Below, piece by piece: positions 6,263 to 9,853 of a stretch of DNA of 9,853 bases. The notes under the pieces are model-generated. The model was not told the origin of the DNA and did not search any database. It saw only the letters and a list, made by a program, of their open reading frames with translations. The stretch is taken from NCBI GenBank assembly GCA_041648755.1, contig JBAZOJ010000143.1, positions 1 to 9,853 of the forward strand, written 5' to 3'. Origin of the DNA: JBAZOJ01 sp041648755 (GTDB taxonomy: Bacteria; Planctomycetota; B143-G9). Both the position numbers and the translations under genes were made by a program. Numbering within the stretch: the stretch's first letter is position 1; every line of letters begins with the position of its first letter.

Positions 6263-7279
6263 ATGGGGAAACCCGTTAACCGCAAATACTCCCGCTCCAA
6301 CGAGGGCCGCGCTGCGCGCCTTCAAGCGCGTGCTGGGCACGAGCACCCCGGTTTCGGCTGCCTCAGCGGGGGGTGGGCACTGCCCACGGACAACTCGCAG
6401 GTGGACTCCGATGTCACTTCCGGGTCGTTCGGATCGTATAGCACCACGTACACTCTTGACTCCAGGCGGCTCCTGACTGCGGAAGTGCGAGCGGGTACAA
6501 ACTCGTACAACAAGGGGTATACTTATGATGGTATGTACTGCAGAACCCAGAAAGTGGATGGCGGAACCGCGACGAATTACACTTATAACGGACTCGGGAG
6601 GATCACCACGAGCACCGGCGGCTTCACGACTACGTTCGGATACGACCTTAACGGCAACCTGATCTCGAAGTCAGGTAATGGCGTTACCGAGAGCTTTGCC
6701 TTTGACTGGAAGAACAACCTGGTGCATTACGGCAATTCGTCCTCTGGCGAGGACATGTACTATGGCTACGATATCGGCAATATCCGCATTGCCAAGGCCA
6801 GGCCGGGCAGCGAAGAGCGTATGGCCGTAACCGGCGGCGGAACAACGCGGCAATCCGAAGGCGTGCCGGTTGTCACGAGGAGTTCCACCCGCCGCACCAT
6901 GAGCACTCTGACGCTGACTACCCCCGACACTATCGCAGACCTGCAAAACGCGTGGTACGAATGGTACCATCGGAATCTCATGCCTACCCCCTTCTGGGAT
7001 TCAGGCACGATGTTCGACATCACAACCTATGATTACGGCCAGCCCAGCAATTGGGAACTGATCCGGCACTTCCTGATCTGCCCCAGTGGGGCCACGCTGT
7101 TCGAGTACAACTGGGAAAGCGGCATTCCGCTGCCCGTCGGCGAGCACTACTACATCGTCGACATCTTCGCCAATGTCCGCATCGGCTTCGATTCGTCGGA
7201 GTCTGTTTCGGCAAGTTTGGAATGCGATTGGTGGTACGTAGGTTCTGCCGGAACGCAGGCGAAGTTGCACTTCGAGTAG
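6263..7279 (+). CDS. RHS/YD-repeat protein fragment with unknown C-terminal domain (possible remnant)
   Basis: 338 residues from ATG 6263. A TTG at 6248 is also in frame but lies inside the predicted promoter, and GTG 6401 is a further option; no good RBS precedes any of them. Residues 1-47 are Arg/Gly-rich and look like non-coding sequence read by chance. Residues ~52-180 carry YD-type repeats: YTYDG (86-90), YTYNGLGRI (106-114), FGYDLNGNL (125-133) and YYGYDIGNIRIAK (166-178). Full RHS proteins exceed 1000 residues and form a hollow beta-cocoon enclosing a C-terminal toxin; here only a few repeats remain and the usual core-end motif (P-x4-D-P-x-G-L) is absent. After a basic linker, residues ~213-338 form an unrecognised Trp/Tyr-rich, beta-strand-like domain ending in SLECDWWYVGS and AKLHFE. 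A separate gene from Met213 (6899) is possible, but its only SD-like sequence (6877-6882) is 16 bases away. It could be an orphan RHS tip or a decayed pseudogene. Confidence 0.6.
   Translation: MGKPVNRKYSRSNEGRAARLQARAGHEHPGFGCLSGGWALPTDNSQVDSDVTSGSFGSYSTTYTLDSRRLLTAEVRAGTNSYNKGYTYDGMYCRTQKVDGGTATNYTYNGLGRITTSTGGFTTTFGYDLNGNLISKSGNGVTESFAFDWKNNLVHYGNSSSGEDMYYGYDIGNIRIAKARPGSEERMAVTGGGTTRQSEGVPVVTRSSTRRTMSTLTLTTPDTIADLQNAWYEWYHRNLMPTPFWDSGTMFDITTYDYGQPSNWELIRHFLICPSGATLFEYNWESGIPLPVGEHYYIVDIFANVRIGFDSSESVSASLECDWWYVGSAGTQAKLHFE
6373..6387. repeat. Perfect short inverted repeat at the edge of the RHS-like region
   Basis: GTGGGCA (6373-6379) and TGCCCAC (6381-6387) are exact complements around one central C, in a G-rich context. 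It lies at about codons 37-42 of the RHS-fragment frame, just before residues start to look like genuine RHS sequence. This may be a dispersed REP-like palindrome or simply a junction relic; with one copy in the window neither can be shown. Confidence 0.45.
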
Positions 7280-7281
7280 GG

Positions 7282-8247
7282 ATGATGGAGCCGAGCGAGG
7301 GAATGACCCTCACAAGAGCAACAGGTTTTACACTCACTTCGGAGTGCTTGGCTGTTTCCGCGATCGGCGGAATTCCTTGGTCCAAGGCGGCCACCTGTGG
7401 GTGGTCCGTCTTCACTCCTGATCAGGATAGCGTTCCAGGATATCAGTTGGATCCGGACGGTACTAAGCTAGTCCCAATAAACATACCCGGAATGCGAATC
7501 CGTGTCTACGCTAAAGGCGGCCATACCATTCGCGTAATGGTCACCACTCTGGTCAAACGCACCTACACATTCACATTTAAGGACAAGGATGACAAAGAAC
7601 GCAAGTTCGTCGCTACGGACGACAAGTGGCTGACAGATTGCCTCGCGAAAACCATAGATGATGCTAGCACAGGTGCGACAGACCCTATTGAAGCTTACAA
7701 GGACTACCCGCAAGGGCGCCTCGCAGATATTGGAGTTGTGGACTTTATCAAGACGAAGATCGGAGATCCAAAAAAGGATCCAACGAAGATGGAGTTCGTA
7801 TCGCTTGAGTGTGTGATAGATTTCTTGACTCTAGTGGTTATTATTGACACCAGCCCGGACCCTGATGAGAAGCAAGAGATAACCACTGTTGTCTATCGTT
7901 GGTCCAAGACAACTACGTATGATTATTTCCCATCCTCCGGTGATAACTACGACCTATTTATAAGGATTCTATCTCTCCCCGCCGATAAGCAGAAGGATGC
8001 TGAGAAGTTCCTTCTAGACGAGAAACAGAAGAAGGAATTGGCAAAGTTCAGGGCATCACTAGACAGAGCAGAATCGGAATCCAAGATCAAATCACCCGAT
8101 GGAATCAAGAAGGGGGAGGGTGGCAAGGATGTGGTCTCCCCGCAACCGGAAGGAGCGGAAAAGAGGGGCAATGTAGCGGAGGCAACGAATGTAACGCATG
8201 GTGATGTCAACGGTGCCAAGATGCCTGAACCCAAGGAGAGCAAATAG
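7282..8247 (+). CDS. Hypothetical protein with Lys/Glu-rich C-terminal tail
   Basis: I do not recognise this 321-residue protein. The open frame extends upstream to 7051, but that part overlaps the RHS-fragment frame and is Arg-rich shadow, so the start is placed at ATG 7282, two bases after the RHS-fragment stop. AGGG at 7278-7281 suits the adjacent ATG 7285 better, and ATG 7303 with GAGG at 7297-7300 is a further choice. No signal peptide or transmembrane helix is evident. Residues ~65-130 read as beta-rich (GMRIRVYAKGGHTIRVMV, then RTYTFTFKDKDDKE). A hydrophobic strand pair lies near 172-189 and a tyrosine-rich TTVVYRWSKTTTYDYFP further on. From ~234 the chain becomes a highly charged, probably helical then disordered tail. 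Codon choice includes more ATA, CTA and AGA than in the pump genes, suggesting separate origin. It could be a partner of the RHS fragment, but nothing shows that. Confidence 0.65.
   Translation: MMEPSEGMTLTRATGFTLTSECLAVSAIGGIPWSKAATCGWSVFTPDQDSVPGYQLDPDGTKLVPINIPGMRIRVYAKGGHTIRVMVTTLVKRTYTFTFKDKDDKERKFVATDDKWLTDCLAKTIDDASTGATDPIEAYKDYPQGRLADIGVVDFIKTKIGDPKKDPTKMEFVSLECVIDFLTLVVIIDTSPDPDEKQEITTVVYRWSKTTTYDYFPSSGDNYDLFIRILSLPADKQKDAEKFLLDEKQKKELAKFRASLDRAESESKIKSPDGIKKGEGGKDVVSPQPEGAEKRGNVAEATNVTHGDVNGAKMPEPKESK
8233..8247 (+). promoter_or_regulatory. RBS and ATA start/TAG stop overlap for the lipoprotein gene
   Basis: AAGGAG (8233-8238) is the strongest Shine-Dalgarno in this part of the window and lies five bases before an ATA at 8244-8246. 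The ATA overlaps the TAG stop of the preceding gene (8245-8247), giving ATAG, the same geometry as the usual ATGA coupling. In this frame the first codons are A-G-K-A-V-G-L-L, leading straight into a hydrophobic core and a lipobox. No ATG, GTG or TTG occurs between the upstream in-frame stop (8226-8228) and the hydrophobic core, so ATA is the best-placed start. Confidence 0.55.
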
Positions 8248-9413
8248 CTGGAAAAGCAGTTGGCCTTCTTTTTTGCCTGTTGATCCTCGCTTGTTGTATG
8301 CAGACGACCGAGGTCGTTCCTCAGCGTTCTGCGCCGGAGTGTGGTGAGCCCCAACGAGAGGTCGTAGTCATCTTCGGGTTGTTCGAGGCAACAAGCGAGG
8401 TTGTTTACAGAGCCTGCGATGTCATTTTCCGGCCGGACGCTATAATCTCACTGGCAGAGGAGGGATCTCTGGAATTTGAGGAGTGCGACGTAACGATTGG
8501 TGCACCTGGCGCGGAAAGCGTCAGGGCAGAAATCGAAGGAGTAGCACTGGAGCGGATCGCATTCCGGAGATGCAGGGTCGTGATCTACAACCTGATCCTA
8601 TCGTCCAATGAAGAGGGCACCTCCGCCGGAGCCAGTGAAGTAATCGTGGGGTTCGATGATTGCGTCGTCTTGGGCAATGGCGTGTCGCTTTCTCGAGTCC
8701 GAGCGCCTATACTTATCCGCATTCGTGACACCGAGATGTATTGCGAAGGACTGGTCGTGTCGGAGTGCTGCAGCGACACCTGCGTACTGGCCTCCTTCGA
8801 GTCTGGAGCGATGTGCACGTTCGTTCGGCCGAGTTTTTCGAGGCTGAAGATGTATAGCGACCGCAGATGTCTCCGGCTCGTGGTCGGGCGAGTAGCACTG
8901 GTCGGTGCTGTCTTGTCCGAAGGAGTAATTGATGCCGATGAAGGCAGTTGTGCTGTCGAGATCGCGGTCTCGTGTATCACTGACTGTGCGATAAGCCTGA
9001 CCAAGGGGACACTTTCGGCATGTCAGGTAAGCGCTTGCTTCATTCAGGTCGAACGCCTTATTCTCTATGGAACGCCAGAAGTACCGGAACTCCTAGTGTG
9101 TTCGATAATAGCTGTGGATTCCGAGAGTGCACTTTGGACGAGAAGAGCGGCCGACTTTGCAGAGAAATGGATCGGCAACGTGATTGTTGTCCGTTGTCTG
9201 GAGGGCCGTCCCAACGATGGGTTCCATCACAACAATGGCCCAAGCCTCAGATGGGCACATCTTGCGGGCAGTCTGAGGCGATGGAACTTGGTGGTGGCAG
9301 TCGTTGAGGGTTTGCACCCTCGCATTACAGACCTTTCGCCTTACTTGGCCAAGCCTAACATCCGGTTTGGCCGGTGGCATTTCGTTCTCCCCGGGCTGTT
9401 CTCGGGGTTGTAG
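8244..9413 (+). CDS. Cysteine-rich predicted lipoprotein with beta-helix-like repeats (ATA start proposed)
   Basis: 389 residues if read from ATA 8244. TTG 8280 gives 377 residues but cuts off most of the signal peptide, and ATG 8298 removes it entirely. The N-terminus (A-G-K, then AVGLLFCLLILA, then Cys17) is a classic lipoprotein signal; Cys17 would be lipidated. The body is made of short hydrophobic strands with recurring x-F-x-x-C-x-V units: ACDVIF (Cys58), FEECDVTI (Cys81), FRRCRVVI (Cys110), FDDCVVLG (Cys140) and MYCEG (Cys167). Spacing of 23-30 residues resembles rungs of a right-handed parallel beta-helix. About 20 cysteines lie in the mature part, very many for an exported protein; clusters include SECCSDTC and SACQVSAC. 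The last ~70 residues (from about 320) lose this pattern and may be a different domain or eroded sequence. No catalytic motif is recognised, and surface or periplasmic location is inferred. It is coupled to the preceding gene by the ATAG overlap. Confidence 0.68.
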   Translation: MAGKAVGLLFCLLILACCMQTTEVVPQRSAPECGEPQREVVVIFGLFEATSEVVYRACDVIFRPDAIISLAEEGSLEFEECDVTIGAPGAESVRAEIEGVALERIAFRRCRVVIYNLILSSNEEGTSAGASEVIVGFDDCVVLGNGVSLSRVRAPILIRIRDTEMYCEGLVVSECCSDTCVLASFESGAMCTFVRPSFSRLKMYSDRRCLRLVVGRVALVGAVLSEGVIDADEGSCAVEIAVSCITDCAISLTKGTLSACQVSACFIQVERLILYGTPEVPELLVCSIIAVDSESALWTRRAADFAEKWIGNVIVVRCLEGRPNDGFHHNNGPSLRWAHLAGSLRRWNLVVAVVEGLHPRITDLSPYLAKPNIRFGRWHFVLPGLFSGL

Positions 9414-9594
9414 GTCCTGCACCAGCGGCCTTTGGTTGGCCAGAGAATGTAGAATTGGAGGGGAATGTGCGAGCGCGCCTCCAGCGCCTGACGCAGGGCT
9501 AGGGTCCTTCCGGAGCCTTTCCGCAATATCGAGTCAGCCTTCAGTCTTCAATCTGCCATCCCCGCCGCCGACCGACTTCTTCTCTTTATGCATC
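9414..9594. other. Convergent intergenic spacer without a clear gene
   Basis: This spacer separates the lipoprotein gene (+) from a convergent gene (-). TGGAGG (9456-9461) can pair with CCTCCA (9478-9483) around a 16-base loop, but no T-tract follows on either strand, so it is not called a terminator. A CCCCG/CGGGG pairing just upstream overlaps the last codons of the lipoprotein gene. No RNA gene or insertion-sequence end was recognised. Confidence 0.5.
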
Positions 9595-9853
9595 CTACTT
9601 CACCGGCTGCAACGTCAGGTAGTGGTAGATCTCATAGGTCCGCGACAGAAGCACCTGCAGGATCAGGGGTTTGTTCGGGCCTTCGGCACGATCCTCACGC
9701 GCGAGGATGGTCCCGAGCTTTGGGTTCAGAGCGGGTGCGCGCTCAGCCGTGGTCCTGGCCATCACGTAGAAATAGAACATATCGGGCGCAGCGAGCCTCT
9801 CCCTTACCGAAGGATTGAAAGATATCTCCAGCAGGGCTTGCCGCAGTTTCTCC
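9595..9853 (-). CDS. Hypothetical protein, C-terminal fragment (N-terminus outside window)
   Basis: On the - strand the frame is open from the right edge to a TAG at 9597-9595, showing 85 C-terminal residues. The ATG at 9780 is internal, because coding-like sequence (EKLRQALLEISF, then NPSVRERLAAPDMFYFYVMA) continues upstream of it to the edge. Visible features are an amphipathic helix with Leu/Glu/Arg, an aromatic FYFYV strand, an AEGPNKPLILQVLLSRTYEI stretch and a short YHYLTLQPVK end. I recognise no family. It is transcribed towards the lipoprotein gene and is unlikely to belong to that unit. Confidence 0.6.
   Translation of the reverse strand, partial: EKLRQALLEISFNPSVRERLAAPDMFYFYVMARTTAERAPALNPKLGTILAREDRAEGPNKPLILQVLLSRTYEIYHYLTLQPVK

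Noticed and set aside
6228..6476. Alternative 82-codon + strand frame (Ala/Pro/Thr-rich) from 6228
   Set aside because: It begins at the TTG of the predicted -35 box and lacks an RBS; after about 6400 the RHS frame is clearly the coding one.
7051..7281. Upstream extension of the 7282-8247 frame
   Set aside because: It overlaps the RHS-fragment frame, whose translation looks real, while this extension is Arg/His-rich shadow sequence.
7279..7303. Frameshift joining the RHS fragment to the 7282 protein
   Set aside because: The RHS-fragment frame ends in a natural-looking beta-strand terminus and the next frame has its own ATG choices; no slippery sequence is seen.
9456..9483. Hairpin as terminator for the convergent genes
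   Set aside because: Long loop, six-pair stem and no T-tract on either strand.
9465..9491. Eight-codon ORF with a strong upstream GGAGGGG, a possible leader peptide
   Set aside because: Very short, no gene follows it on the + strand, and the G-run overlaps a weak hairpin; most likely chance.
1..9853. CRISPR array, tRNA/rRNA, integrase or transposase
   Set aside because: No regularly spaced direct repeats, no cloverleaf or rRNA-like stretch and no recombinase motifs were found in any frame.

Overview
The window comes from a Gram-negative (diderm) bacterium. It encodes an outer-membrane efflux factor, a periplasmic adaptor, an inner-membrane RND pump and two predicted lipoproteins. Base composition is moderately GC-rich. 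The lineage cannot be fixed from this sequence. The gene mix (compact efflux operon, RHS remnant, unrecognised exported protein) looks like an uncultured environmental genome, but that is an impression only.

Region 1 (1-6103) is a multidrug-type efflux locus on the + strand. It starts with the C-terminal part of a TolC/OEP-family outer-membrane factor. Nine bases later comes a 55-codon stub with a good ribosome-binding site, whose first ~40 residues match the N-terminus of glutamate formimidoyltransferase before it breaks off. Next is a promoter with an embedded 16-bp imperfect palindrome (the likely TetR operator). It drives tetR, an MFP adaptor (ATGA overlap with tetR) and a 1038-residue HAE-type RND transporter, and the unit ends at a strong intrinsic terminator. 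The expected logic is autorepression: ligand releases TetR from the palindrome, tetR-MFP-RND are co-expressed, and they assemble with the upstream outer-membrane factor into a tripartite pump driven by proton motive force.

Region 2 (6104-9413) looks like accessory DNA, also on the + strand. A good sigma70-like promoter (6228-6256) leads into a 338-codon reading frame. That frame holds a short stretch of RHS/YD repeats with no N-terminal shell and no visible RHS core-end motif, followed by a ~126-residue unknown domain. Two bases later is an unrecognised 321-residue protein with a Lys/Glu-rich tail. Coupled to its stop codon is a cysteine-rich predicted lipoprotein with beta-helix-like spacing, whose best-supported start is a non-canonical ATA. 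These three genes could be one transcription unit. No function can be assigned; an orphan RHS tip with associated genes is one reading, decayed RHS debris is another.

Region 3 (9414-9853) is a 181-bp spacer followed by the C-terminal end of an unrecognised gene on the - strand, convergent with the lipoprotein gene.

The most notable points are the formimidoyltransferase stub (a rearrangement scar inside the efflux locus), the TetR operator/promoter, the ATA/TAG start-stop overlap, and the cysteine-ladder lipoprotein next to the RHS fragment.
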